Assembly: GCA_947625865.1 (NCBI GenBank)
Contig: CANQQD010000002.1
Span: 1-39,456 of the forward strand
Source of the DNA: an uncultured Clostridia bacterium
GTDB lineage: Bacteria > Bacillota > Clostridia > Christensenellales > Borkfalkiaceae
DNA length: 39,456 nucleotides
Direction of reading: 5' to 3'
Shown piece by piece: positions 24,543 through 33,272 of the stretch. The notes under the pieces are model-generated. The model did no database searches. It saw only the letters and a program-made list of their open reading frames with translations, and was not told where the DNA came from. Each line of letters opens with the position of its first letter. The stretch's first letter is position 1. Made by a program: the position numbers and the translations under genes.

Positions 24543-26358
24543 CTGCGCCTCCCGAGTACACCTCGATCACCTTTTCGGAAAAGTCCTTCACCGTGCAATC
24601 GCTGTGTATTATTATGCCGTTTTCACCGAGATATGTTGAGATCTTAGCCGTCAGGGGCACGTCCAGACCGAGAGCCGAAAGCTCGGCGGAACGGGTGAAA
24701 AGAGCGGCGGGCGAGTCGCATGCAAACACGGAGCCGTTTGAAATAACCGCGACACGTGTGCAGTTTTCGGCGACCTCGTCCATATCGTGAGAGACGATTA
24801 TGACCGTTTTGCACCACTCGCGGTGAAGCTTATGCAAAAGCTCCATTATCTCCCTCTTGCCCTTGGGGTCGAGACCGGCGGCAGGCTCGTCCAGAATGAG
24901 GATATGAGGCTTTGTTACGATTACACCGGCAATGGCGACGCGTCTTTTCTGCCCGCCCGAAAGGTCGAACGGGGATTTGTCCTTCACCTCTTCATAGTTT
25001 AACCCGACGATCTCCAAGCTGTCCTTCACAGCCCGTTCCACCTCCTCGTCGGTAAGCTTTTTGTTGAAATTTTTAAGCCCGAAAGCCACGTCCGCAAAAA
25101 CAGTTTCGGCAAAGAGCTGGTATTCGGGATATTGGAAAACCATTCCAACGCTTGCGCGGAGGGCTTTGAAGTCTGTTTTTTTATCCGAAAGATCGAACTG
25201 CCCGACGGTGACCGAGGGGAGCACGGGGACGGGCTGTCCTTTTTTTGCCTTGGGCTTATGATACTTTTTTTCTGCCTGCGGCAATTTTATGAGAGCGTTG
25301 AGATGCTGCACGAGAGTGGATTTGCCGCTTCCCGTGTGTCCTATTATTCCGAAAAATTCACCGTCGGAAATGTGCAGATCTATGCCGTTCAACGCCTTGG
25401 TGGCAAACGGTGATTTTTTGGAATAGGTGAACGCAAGGCTTTTGATGTCTATATCCCACTCCCCGGCGCTCTCGGGCTCCTTGGGCGCGGGAGAGGACGA
25501 TTCACCCCCGAATATGCCGCATCTATTGAAATTTTTTACTATTTCCGCGGCGAGTTCGCCGGGCTTTAAAACGTTGTTTATCTCCATTCCCGCCGCGCGC
25601 AGCTCGCTTGCTATCATGCTTATGCGCGGAAGGGAAAGATTGTAGGTTTCGAGCGCCTCTCCCTGCTTGAAAATTTCTTCGGGAGCGCCCGTCAGCACTA
25701 TCTCGCCGCGGTTCATTACAATTGTGCGGTCGGCGAGGAGCGCCTCCTCCATAAAGTGGGTTATGAGGATTATCGTCATGCCCTCTTCCTTATTGAGACG
25801 GCGGACTACCTCTATCACTTCGTGCCTGCCCTTGGGATCGAGCATGGCGGTGGATTCGTCTAAAATAAGCACGTCGGGCTTTATTGCGAGAACGCCAGCG
25901 ACGGCTATCCTCTGCTTTTGTCCGCCGGAGAGACGTGCGGGCGTGGCGTGACGGTATTTTTCCATTCCGACGGCGGAAAGCGCCCAGTCGATCCTCCTGC
26001 CGATCTCTTCCCTCTCCACGCCTATGTTTTCGGGGCCGAAGGCTATGTCGTCCTCCACGATGGAGGCGACCATCTGGTTGTCGGGGTTCTGGAATACAAC
26101 GCCGACGTGCTTTCTGACCTCGACGGCGTTTTTTCCCTCGCCGACGTTCATTCCGAGCACGGTCAGATTGCCCTCGTCCGCTTCAAGAAGCCCGTTGATG
26201 AGCCTTGCAAGCGTAGACTTGCCGCTGCCGTTGTGACCTATGACCGAGATGAATTCTCCGCGGGCGACCCTGAAGCTGACGCCGTTTACGGCGCAGCCCT
26301 CCTGACCGGGATAGGAATATTTTAAGTTTTCGCAAACGATTATGTCTTCCAAACTCAC
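24535..26358 (-). CDS. Fused EcfA1-EcfA2 ATPase of the ECF transporter
   Basis: 607 aa in one uninterrupted frame; two complete ABC ATPases normally encoded by separate genes. Domain 1: Walker A GHNGSGKST (41-49), Q-loop FQNPDNQ, signature LSGGQKQ (144-150), Walker B with LDESTAMLDP (EcfA1 type). Domain 2: GHTGSGKST (340-348), Q-loop FQYPEYQ, LSGGQKRR, LDEPAAGLDP (EcfA2 type). A linker of about 35 residues with SSSPAPKEPES joins them near 285-300. Domain 2 has an insertion of about 20 residues (about 360-382, basic and Pro-rich) between Walker A and the Q-loop. The start is GTG 26358 with a weak ribosome binding site. It powers EcfT-dependent vitamin uptake. Confidence 0.92.
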   Translation of the reverse strand: MSLEDIIVCENLKYSYPGQEGCAVNGVSFRVARGEFISVIGHNGSGKSTLARLINGLLEADEGNLTVLGMNVGEGKNAVEVRKHVGVVFQNPDNQMVASIVEDDIAFGPENIGVEREEIGRRIDWALSAVGMEKYRHATPARLSGGQKQRIAVAGVLAIKPDVLILDESTAMLDPKGRHEVIEVVRRLNKEEGMTIILITHFMEEALLADRTIVMNRGEIVLTGAPEEIFKQGEALETYNLSLPRISMIASELRAAGMEINNVLKPGELAAEIVKNFNRCGIFGGESSSPAPKEPESAGEWDIDIKSLAFTYSKKSPFATKALNGIDLHISDGEFFGIIGHTGSGKSTLVQHLNALIKLPQAEKKYHKPKAKKGQPVPVLPSVTVGQFDLSDKKTDFKALRASVGMVFQYPEYQLFAETVFADVAFGLKNFNKKLTDEEVERAVKDSLEIVGLNYEEVKDKSPFDLSGGQKRRVAIAGVIVTKPHILILDEPAAGLDPKGKREIMELLHKLHREWCKTVIIVSHDMDEVAENCTRVAVISNGSVFACDSPAALFTRSAELSALGLDVPLTAKISTYLGENGIIIHSDCTVKDFSEKVIEVYSGGADA

Positions 26359-26400
26359 TTACCGTGGCGCGATAGAAACCCGCCTGTGACAATTTATATC

Positions 26401-26429
26401 ATTATAACAAAAGGGAAATTTTTACACAA
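26401..26429 (-). promoter_or_regulatory. Promoter of the ecfA-ecfT-truA operon
   Basis: On the minus strand TTGTGT (26429-26424), 17-nt spacer, TATAAT (26406-26401), giving a leader of about 35 nt. I see no riboswitch here. The 270-bp gap to nifJ holds only the two divergent promoters. Confidence 0.65.
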
Positions 26430-26530
26430 CTATAAATTATAACTTTTTTTATTTGCCGCGCAAAATTTAATGCGCTTTGCCGTTTAGATAATTTTTTGCC
26501 CGATTTTTACCATAAAATAGGAATCGGCTG

Positions 26531-26559
26531 TTGACTTTTGAAAGCTGTTAAAGTATAAT
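26531..26559 (+). promoter_or_regulatory. nifJ promoter
   Basis: TTGACT (26531-26536), 17-nt spacer, TATAAT (26554-26559). A leader of about 62 nt leads to the GGAGG at 26616-26620. This strong promoter suits a highly expressed catabolic enzyme. Confidence 0.8.
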
Positions 26560-26627
26560 AATGTAGCGCGGACGTACGCGTATAATTATGTTCAAAAAAA
26601 TTTATTATAAAAATCGGAGGTAATTTG

Positions 26628-29600
26628 ATGAAAAAATTGACTATCGACGGTAATACCGCCGCCAGCCACGTTGCTTATGCCTTTTCGGAAGTAGCAGCCA
26701 TCTACCCCATCACCCCCTCTTCCCCCATGGCGGAAGTTGCGGACGAATGGGCAACCGCAGGCAGAACCAATATGTGGGGTCAAAAGGTAAAGATTGCTGA
26801 AATGCAGTCTGAAGGCGGCGCTGCAGGCGCTGTTCACGGTTCGCTTTGTGCAGGCGCCCTGACCAGCACCTACACCGCTTCGCAGGGACTTCTTTTGATG
26901 ATCCCCAACATGTATAAGATATCGGGCGAGCTGATGCCCATGGTTATGCACGTTTCGGCGCGCGCCCTCGCAGCTCACTCCCTGAACATCTTCGGCGACC
27001 ATGCGGACGTTATGGCTTGCCGCCAGACAGGCTTTGCAATGCTGTGCGACGGCTCGGTTCAAGAGGTTATGGATCTTGCGCTCGTTGCGCATCTTTCCAC
27101 CCTCAAAGCCAAGGTGCCTTTCATTAACTTCTTCGACGGTTTCAGAACAAGTCACGAGGTTGCAAAGATCGACGTTTGGGACGAGACGGACAACTATGCC
27201 GAGATCCGCGCGATCTGCGACGAGGTCGGCACCGCCGCCGATATTGCGGACTTCAAGAGCCGCTCTTTAAATCCCGAGCATCCCATCCAGAAGGGCACAG
27301 CCCAGAACGGAGACACATATTTCCAGAACAGAGAGACGGCAAACAGCTACTATGCGGCTACGCCCGCCATTGTTCAGCACATGATGGACGTAGTTTCCAA
27401 GCACTGCGGCAGAAGCTATCACCTCTTCGATTACGTAGGCGATCCCAAGGCAGAGGAAGTTATCGTCTGCATGGGCTCCGGCTGCGAGACTATCGAAGAA
27501 TCCATAAATAAGCTCAACTCCATGGGCAAAAAGTATGGTCTTGTTAAGGTTCGTCTGTATCGTCCTTTCGTTGCGGACGCATTCGTTGCCGCTCTTCCCA
27601 AGAGTGTTAAGAAGATCGCCGTACTCGACAGAACGAAGGAGCCCGGCTCCCTCGGCGAGCCCTTATACCTCGATGTTTGCTCGGCTCTCCTTGAAAAGGG
27701 CGTGACCCACGCAAAGGTCGTAGGCGGCAGATACGGACTCGGCTCCAAGGAATTTACCCCTTCCATGGTTCTTGCGGTTTACAAGAATCTCGAAAAGGCA
27801 GAGCCCAAGAATCACTTCACCATCGGTATATATGAGGACGTTACCAACTCCTCGCTCGATTTCTCGGAGAAATTCGACGCCGCTCCCGCAGGCTCAACGA
27901 GCTGCAAATTCTACGGTCTCGGCTCCGACGGCACCGTTGGCGCAAACAAAAACTCCATTAAAATTATCGGCGACCATACGGACAAGCACGCACAGGCGTA
28001 CTTCTTCTACGATTCCAAGAAGTCGGGCGGCATCACCGTTTCCCACCTCCGTTTCGGCGACACGCCCATACAGTCCGAATACCTCATCGACTCCGCCGAC
28101 TTCGTTCAGTGCTCCAATCCCTCCTACGTTACCCGTTATGACATGACGAGCGACATCAAGGAAGGCGGCACATTCCTTTTGAACACCGACGCAACTACGG
28201 TTGAAGCCCTTGAACACTTCCTGCCCGCAAAGGTTAAGCAGGATCTTGCAAAGAAGCATATCAACCTCTATGTTATAGACGCAATTGCAATCGCAGGCAA
28301 ACTCGGCTTAAAGGGCAGAACGAACACAATTCTCCAGTCCTCGTTCTTCAAGGTAAATCCCCAGATAATGCCTTACGACAAAGCCGTTGAATATATGAAG
28401 TATATGGCTAAGAAGTCATTCGGCAGAAAGGGCGACGCGGTAGTCCAGATGAACTACGACGCTATAGACAGCGCGGACTCCCACCTTATTAAAATAGACG
28501 TTCCCGAAGCGTGGGCTAACGCCACCACGGGCGCGGAGATGGTTAAGGGCGCGGACAACGCTTACTATCAGGAGATAATCAAGCCTATACTCTATCTGAA
28601 GGGCGACGAATTGAAGTCCTCTCAGTTCAATGCTGACGGACATGTTCCCACCGGTACGACAAAGTACGAGAAGCGCGGCGTTGCCGTTCTCGTTCCCGAA
28701 ATCGACCTCGGAAAGTGCATCCAGTGCGGCACCTGCTCGTTTGTGTGCCCTCACGCATGCCTCCGCCCCGCACTCGTAAAGGAAGGCGCGGAAAAGCCCG
28801 CTACGCTTGAAACAAAGAAAGCAATCGGTCTTGCAGGCTATGAATACAAGATGCAGGTTTCTCCCCTCGACTGCATGGGCTGCGGCGTGTGCGCAACTGT
28901 TTGTCCCGTAAAGGACGGCGGCGCAATAAAGATGATACCTCTTGCGGAATCGCTTGAAAAGGGCGAGGACAAGAACTGGGAGTATGCGGTTGAACTTCCC
29001 GAAGTTGACACTTCCAAGTTCAAGAAAGATACCGTTAAGGGCTGCCAGTTCGCAACTCCTCTGTTTGAGTTCTCCGGCGCGTGCGCAGGCTGCGGCGAAA
29101 CTCCTTACGTAAAGGTTGTAACCCAGCTGTTCGGCGAGGATATGATAGTTGCAAACGCAACGGGCTGCTCCTCCATTTACGGCGGCTCGTCGCCCACATG
29201 CCCCTACACCACCAACAAACAGGGCCGCGGTCCCGCCTGGGCTAACTCCCTCTTTGAAGATAACGCAGAATTCGGCTACGGCATGAATCTTGCATACACG
29301 GCAAGGCGCAACGCCATAAAGGGCAAGGTTGAAAAGCTCGCCGAACTTTCCTGCGGCGAGGGCAAGACCGTTTGCGAGGAATATCTTGCGGCGTTCAATG
29401 ACAGAGAGCCCTCGAAGAAGGCTTCCGCCGCTTTGGTTGCAGCGCTTGAAAAGTGCCCTCATCTCGAAGGTGAAGCTGCCGTTCTTGCAAAAGAAATTCT
29501 CGCCGAGAAGGACTGCCTTGCCAAGAAGTCCATATGGATCTTCGGCGGCGACGGCTGGGCTTACGATATCGGTTACGGCGGCTTGGATCACGTGCTTGCA

Positions 29601-30158
29601 TCGGGCGAGGACGTAAACGTGCTCGTGCTCGACACCGAGGTTTACTCCAACACGGGCGGTCAGGCTTCCAAATCTACAAATATCGGCGCGGTTGCAAAGT
29701 TTGCTTCCGCGGGCAAGAGAGTTAAGAAGAAGGATCTCGGCATGATAGCAAAGACCTACGGCTACGTTTATGTTGCACAGTGCGCTATGGGCTCCAACCC
29801 CGCACAGCTTCTCAAAGCGTTGACCGAAGCCGAAGCATATCACGGACCTTCGCTTATAATCTGCTATGCGCCCTGCATCAACCACGGTATCAACATGACA
29901 AAGAGCCAGCTTGAGGAAAAGTCGGCTGTTGACTGCGGTTACTGGCAGCTTTACAGATATAACCCCGACGGCGAGGTATTCACTCTCGACTCGAAAGAGC
30001 CTACGGGCGATTATCAGGCGTTCCTTGCGGGCGAAACGAGGTACACCTCCCTTGCCAAGACGCAGGGACCCGAGGTTGCGGCTGAACTCTTCAAGAAGAC
30101 CGAAGAGGCTGCAAAAGAAAGACTTGAAGGCTACAAGAAGCTTGCAGGAAAAGAATAA
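26628..30158 (+). CDS. nifJ: Pyruvate:ferredoxin (flavodoxin) oxidoreductase
   Basis: 1176 aa, the full single-chain form. It oxidatively decarboxylates pyruvate to acetyl-CoA and CO2, reducing ferredoxin; central in anaerobic fermentation. ATG 26628 is preferred over the TTG just before it because it lies 7 nt after GGAGG. Seen: the N-terminal pyruvate-binding domain (YPITPSSPMAEVADEW), a 2[4Fe-4S] domain with CIQCGTCSFVCPHAC (from residue 697) and CMGCGVCATVCP, the proximal-cluster CAGCGETPY, the TPP-binding GDGWAYDIGYGGLDH (about 973) with SNTGGQASKST, and the last cluster cysteine in CYAPCINHGI. It is monocistronic, and its codon use is strongly biased to C-ending codons, consistent with high expression. 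Confidence 0.97.
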   Translation: MKKLTIDGNTAASHVAYAFSEVAAIYPITPSSPMAEVADEWATAGRTNMWGQKVKIAEMQSEGGAAGAVHGSLCAGALTSTYTASQGLLLMIPNMYKISGELMPMVMHVSARALAAHSLNIFGDHADVMACRQTGFAMLCDGSVQEVMDLALVAHLSTLKAKVPFINFFDGFRTSHEVAKIDVWDETDNYAEIRAICDEVGTAADIADFKSRSLNPEHPIQKGTAQNGDTYFQNRETANSYYAATPAIVQHMMDVVSKHCGRSYHLFDYVGDPKAEEVIVCMGSGCETIEESINKLNSMGKKYGLVKVRLYRPFVADAFVAALPKSVKKIAVLDRTKEPGSLGEPLYLDVCSALLEKGVTHAKVVGGRYGLGSKEFTPSMVLAVYKNLEKAEPKNHFTIGIYEDVTNSSLDFSEKFDAAPAGSTSCKFYGLGSDGTVGANKNSIKIIGDHTDKHAQAYFFYDSKKSGGITVSHLRFGDTPIQSEYLIDSADFVQCSNPSYVTRYDMTSDIKEGGTFLLNTDATTVEALEHFLPAKVKQDLAKKHINLYVIDAIAIAGKLGLKGRTNTILQSSFFKVNPQIMPYDKAVEYMKYMAKKSFGRKGDAVVQMNYDAIDSADSHLIKIDVPEAWANATTGAEMVKGADNAYYQEIIKPILYLKGDELKSSQFNADGHVPTGTTKYEKRGVAVLVPEIDLGKCIQCGTCSFVCPHACLRPALVKEGAEKPATLETKKAIGLAGYEYKMQVSPLDCMGCGVCATVCPVKDGGAIKMIPLAESLEKGEDKNWEYAVELPEVDTSKFKKDTVKGCQFATPLFEFSGACAGCGETPYVKVVTQLFGEDMIVANATGCSSIYGGSSPTCPYTTNKQGRGPAWANSLFEDNAEFGYGMNLAYTARRNAIKGKVEKLAELSCGEGKTVCEEYLAAFNDREPSKKASAALVAALEKCPHLEGEAAVLAKEILAEKDCLAKKSIWIFGGDGWAYDIGYGGLDHVLASGEDVNVLVLDTEVYSNTGGQASKSTNIGAVAKFASAGKRVKKKDLGMIAKTYGYVYVAQCAMGSNPAQLLKALTEAEAYHGPSLIICYAPCINHGINMTKSQLEEKSAVDCGYWQLYRYNPDGEVFTLDSKEPTGDYQAFLAGETRYTSLAKTQGPEVAAELFKKTEEAAKERLEGYKKLAGKE

Positions 30159-30191
30159 AACTTTTAAATAGAGTTTTGCACGAATGACAAA

Positions 30192-30228
30192 GCGGCGGCG
30201 CGAATTTTCGCGCCGCCGCATAAATTTT
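30192..30228 (+). terminator. nifJ terminator
   Basis: GCGGCGGCGCGA (30192-30203) pairs perfectly with 30208-30219, then ATAAATTTTA. A second perfect hairpin, CCGCCGCCGAA/TTCGGCGGCGG (30232-30242 with 30246-30256), follows and may stop transcription from the convergent lipoprotein gene. Confidence 0.75.
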
Positions 30229-30297
30229 ACCCCGCCGCCGAATTGTTCGGCGGCGGAATTAATCTGCTTCAATATATTACAAACCCCCGTCTGCTGC

Positions 30298-31299
30298 TCA
30301 ACTTTGCGGAACAGTTTTATTGATAATTTCGTTAAAGTGATTTTCGTCAAGCCCCGCGGCGTAGTTGAAAGTAAAAGTTATTTTAGTCTCGCCTTCCATT
30401 GCAGGGTCGGCAACCCCCTCGTTGTCGGGGGTCAATTTTATTTGAATTTTAAGCTCGCTCTCAAGCGTCTTAATAAATCCTATCCCGATTTTTGTCTTGA
30501 CTTCCTGCTTCTCTCCGCCCCAAGATTCATAAATATGTTGCAATATACTGCCGCTATCACCAATTACCATGGTTTTGAGCGTATCGATCATACTGAGCGA
30601 TAAAAGCTCCTTTTCAGCAAACAAGTCGCCTGCTTTTTCGGCATTGCCATACACGGAATTGGATATAAACATTGCGCACTCACAGAGATATATTGCCGCC
30701 TGATTTTTATAATTGCCTACATAACTTTGGATATACGAGCTTTCCCCCGTATCGCTGTCTTGACCATTAGAATTACTGTCTTGGCTGACAGGATAAAAGT
30801 CGCCGTCGATATATTTTAAACCGTAGATTACTTCGTCCGTCAGCACAACTCCACCCGAGTCGTTTTCGGATGTTATCTTCGTCCCCGCTTCGTCAAATGC
30901 ATCAAAGTCATTGTAGCTCAACATTTCAAAATATGTTTTTTCGCCGTTCAGATACCCGTATGTCACCTTTGTTGCGCTATTCATTTTGGCTATCTTTTTA
31001 AGATTGCCGCTGCCGTCGCTCACGCTCTTGAATTTGCCCGTCAAAGAGGAATTGCTTTCGCAAATCATCGTGGCATTTTCGGACGCCAAAAACCGTTCGG
31101 CGTAGTCGGCGATAAATTCCACCGCCTCCTCCTGAGCAATATGCGTGTAGCCGTCGTCTTCATCAATATCGTCACCGCTGTTATTGCCATCGCCGCCCTG
31201 TACTTTATTTGAACCGCCGAAGTCGCAACCAACGGCAAAAATTGCAAAAACCGAAAGCAGCGCCACTATTTTAACTAAAAATTTACCGAATTTTTTCAT
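30298..31299 (-). CDS. Lipoprotein of unknown function
   Basis: 333 aa. AGGAGG lies 7 nt before the ATG. A lipoprotein signal peptide ends in FAVGC (lipobox, Cys25), followed by a Gly/Asn/Asp-rich tether (about 26-50). The mature part (about 55-333) is mixed alpha/beta, with EEAVEFIADYAERFL near its start; I do not recognise a domain. It should be anchored to the outer face of the cell membrane. Its promoter contains a palindromic operator shared with the divergent XRE gene, so it is probably repressed by that regulator. Confidence 0.8.
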   Translation of the reverse strand: MKKFGKFLVKIVALLSVFAIFAVGCDFGGSNKVQGGDGNNSGDDIDEDDGYTHIAQEEAVEFIADYAERFLASENATMICESNSSLTGKFKSVSDGSGNLKKIAKMNSATKVTYGYLNGEKTYFEMLSYNDFDAFDEAGTKITSENDSGGVVLTDEVIYGLKYIDGDFYPVSQDSNSNGQDSDTGESSYIQSYVGNYKNQAAIYLCECAMFISNSVYGNAEKAGDLFAEKELLSLSMIDTLKTMVIGDSGSILQHIYESWGGEKQEVKTKIGIGFIKTLESELKIQIKLTPDNEGVADPAMEGETKITFTFNYAAGLDENHFNEIINKTVPQS

Positions 31300-31312
31300 A
31301 TGTTATCCTCCT

Positions 31313-31370
31313 AAATTCAGTTTAAAACTGAATTTATTCCATTATACAGTTTCAAACTGCATAATGTCAA
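31313..31370 (-). promoter_or_regulatory. Lipoprotein promoter with two CAGTTT-N-AAACTG operators
   Basis: On the minus strand TTGACA (31370-31365), an 18-nt spacer and TATAAT (31346-31341) form a near-perfect promoter. The spacer is filled by the palindrome CAGTTT-C-AAACTG (31347-31359), extended by ATTAT/ATAAT arms. A second copy, AAATTCAGTTT-A-AAACTGAATTT (31313-31335), lies just downstream, between the transcription start and AGGAGG. The centres are 29 bp apart. This is a textbook repressor layout, most likely for the adjacent XRE protein. Confidence 0.85.
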
Positions 31371-31381
31371 GTGATATAATT

Positions 31382-31591
31382 ATGAAAAAACTATACAATC
31401 TTTCTAAAAACTTAAAAGAACTCAGAGAACAGTACGGATATACTTTAAAAGACGTTGCAAAGCTTTTGGGGATAACTTATCAATCATATCACGCTTACGA
31501 GCGCGGGCTCACCGTTCCTACACTGCAAAATTTTTTAAAGCTTGCTGAATTATACGACGTGTCTTTGGACGATTTGATTGAAGACAAGTAA
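31382..31591 (+). CDS. Small XRE-family HTH regulator
   Basis: 69 aa, essentially one Cro/CI-type HTH domain (TLKDVAKLLGITYQSYHAYERG, residues about 21-42) plus a short C-terminal helix (AELYDVSLDDLIED). ATG 31382 starts the conserved domain; no Shine-Dalgarno sequence is visible before it or before an in-frame ATG at 31364, so initiation may be leaderless or weak. Longer frames to 31184 run antisense through the lipoprotein signal peptide and are rejected. Divergent from the lipoprotein gene, with both promoters inside the double-operator region, so autoregulation is likely. Confidence 0.85.
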   Translation: MKKLYNLSKNLKELREQYGYTLKDVAKLLGITYQSYHAYERGLTVPTLQNFLKLAELYDVSLDDLIEDK

Positions 31592-31637
31592 AATCGCGCG
31601 GGGCGGCAACGAAAGTTTCCGCCCCGCGCGATTTATT
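31591..31637. terminator. Bidirectional terminator between XRE and DUF975 genes
   Basis: A perfect 16-bp stem (31591-31606 with 31619-31634) around a 12-nt loop, with ATTTATT on the plus side and TTTTACTT on the minus side. It starts at the last base of the XRE stop codon. Confidence 0.8.
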
Positions 31638-31686
31638 CGTCATATAACATTCAAAGATTGATTTAATCGGCGGAAAATACGGAAAC

Positions 31687-32295
31687 TTAATATCTGTAAT
31701 TATTTGGCTTGATACTTTCGTAAAATACCGCTATTGCCGTTTGGTAGTACGGTATTACCCAGAACAATAAAATTCCGAACGTAAGAATACCTAATAAATA
31801 CCAGCCTATGAAGCTGAATTCAAGGCACAACAGCCGCCACTTGTTGCCGTACATCATGGCGATCGAGGCGCGCCTTATATCTCCGGCGGACATTTCGGGG
31901 TGGTCGCGCAGAATATAAAAACTCATGGAGTACTCGAATATTTTGATTATTCCCGGTATTATAAGGAGCAGGCTCCAAAGAAAAATGAACAGCGAATTAA
32001 GTAAATTTAATACAAACGCCGTGCCGAAGTTTTTGAAGCCGTCAAAAAAGTGAGACACCTGTGGGGAGCCGCCGCGGACCGTGTTCAACGCAACTATTGC
32101 AAACCCGAGCGAGAACGGACCGGAGACAACCAAGCCCACGACCGTGCCAATATAAAATCTGCTTAAAAACGATATCCCCGCTTCAATCAAGGTATAGACA
32201 AATGTTATGAGGGCAAACGTTCCCCACTTGTTGCCGGTCCAGCGGTAACCGAGTTGACGGCGAGCTATACGGCGAAAATCTTCTGCATATAGCAT
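31687..32295 (-). CDS. DUF975 family integral membrane protein
   Basis: 202 aa. AGGAGGG lies 6 nt before the ATG. Five or so hydrophobic segments (about 25-45, 50-75, 92-122, 150-190). The family hallmarks are present: FFDGFKNFG, LRDHPEMSAGDIRRASIAMMYGNKW, SFIGWYLLGILTFGILLFWVIPY and the terminal AIAVFYE. No biochemical function is established for DUF975. Stands alone between a terminator and the polyamine operon, 67 nt after aguB, with which it might be co-transcribed. Confidence 0.85.
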   Translation of the reverse strand: MLYAEDFRRIARRQLGYRWTGNKWGTFALITFVYTLIEAGISFLSRFYIGTVVGLVVSGPFSLGFAIVALNTVRGGSPQVSHFFDGFKNFGTAFVLNLLNSLFIFLWSLLLIIPGIIKIFEYSMSFYILRDHPEMSAGDIRRASIAMMYGNKWRLLCLEFSFIGWYLLGILTFGILLFWVIPYYQTAIAVFYESIKPNNYRY

Positions 32296-32362
32296 ATTTC
32301 TCCCTCCTGCAATGTTTGATCCCCAATAGCCTTTGCAGAGCGTGCGCTTCGCTTGGAGTATG

Positions 32363-33238
32363 TTATTTTTTAACTATGTCCTTGTACACGAGGGGGCGGC
32401 GGTCGCGGAACAGACCCCATTCAAGGCGTTGCTTTGAAAGCTCATCCAAATCAAATTCGGCGAAGATCGCACCCTCCTCTTCCTTGCCGAGGGAGGACAC
32501 TACCGCGCCCGTGCCGTCCGTTATGAACGACGAACCGTAGAACGTTAAAGAGGAGCTCTGGTTGCCGTTTGCCTCCGACGGGGTGACCTCCTCCGTGCCT
32601 ATGCGGTTTGCGGCGGCTACGGGCATGAGGTTTGCGGCGGCGTGCCCGCACATTACCCGCTGCCAGTGGGCGGAGCTGTCCGTGCCCAAAATGGGCTCGG
32701 AGCCGATAGCCGTGGGGAAAAGCAGAATTTCCGCGCCGTTCAAAGCAAGGGAGCGCGCCGTTTCGGGGAACCATTGGTCCCAGCATATTCCGACCCCTAT
32801 CGTTCCGTAGGTCGTTTTAAAGGTTTTGAAGCCCGTATCGCCCGGGGTGAAATAGAATTTTTCCTGATAATAATGGTCGTCGGGAATATGCGTTTTGCGG
32901 TATATGCCCTTTAATTTGCCGCAGTCTATTATTTCGACGGAATTGAACAGCAAATTGCCGCATTTTTCGTAGAAGCTTACGGGCACAACTATTTTAAGCT
33001 TTTCCGAGAGCTCCATAAACGCCCTTATTGCGGCGTTTGAACGGGGCTCCTCGGCATAGGAATAATAGTCGTAATTGCGTTCCTGACAGAAATATTGACG
33101 CTCGAAAAGCTCGGGAAGCAATATGATATTTGCCCCCTCGTCCGCCGCAGCGGAGGTTAAGTTGATTGCATTTTCAATGTTTTGCCCGCGGTTTGGCACG
33201 CATCGCATCTGAATTGCGGCTATTTTAACATTGCGCAT
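32363..33238 (-). CDS. aguB: N-carbamoylputrescine amidase
   Basis: 291 aa. Hydrolyses N-carbamoylputrescine to putrescine, CO2 and ammonia. Nitrilase fold with the triad Glu43 (LLPELFE), Lys115 (YRKTHIPDD) and Cys152 (GICWDQWFPE). ATG 33238 is chosen because AAGGTGAT lies just upstream and MRNVKIAAIQ matches the family start; the GTG at 33247 is less likely. Last gene of the polyamine operon, 34 nt after aguA. Confidence 0.95.
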   Translation of the reverse strand: MRNVKIAAIQMRCVPNRGQNIENAINLTSAAADEGANIILLPELFERQYFCQERNYDYYSYAEEPRSNAAIRAFMELSEKLKIVVPVSFYEKCGNLLFNSVEIIDCGKLKGIYRKTHIPDDHYYQEKFYFTPGDTGFKTFKTTYGTIGVGICWDQWFPETARSLALNGAEILLFPTAIGSEPILGTDSSAHWQRVMCGHAAANLMPVAAANRIGTEEVTPSEANGNQSSSLTFYGSSFITDGTGAVVSSLGKEEEGAIFAEFDLDELSKQRLEWGLFRDRRPLVYKDIVKK

Positions 33239-33272
33239 AGATATCACCTTATAAATTAATGTTATAAAAAAG

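Noticed and set aside
28416-30350. Minus-strand open frame of 644 codons opposite nifJ
   Set aside because: Shadow frame caused by the strong codon bias of nifJ; composition is Cys/Leu/Val-rich nonsense, and the PFOR domains on the other strand are unmistakable.
31184-31381. N-terminal extension of the XRE regulator
   Set aside because: It is antisense to the lipoprotein signal peptide and runs through the promoter/operator region; the HTH domain begins at 31382.
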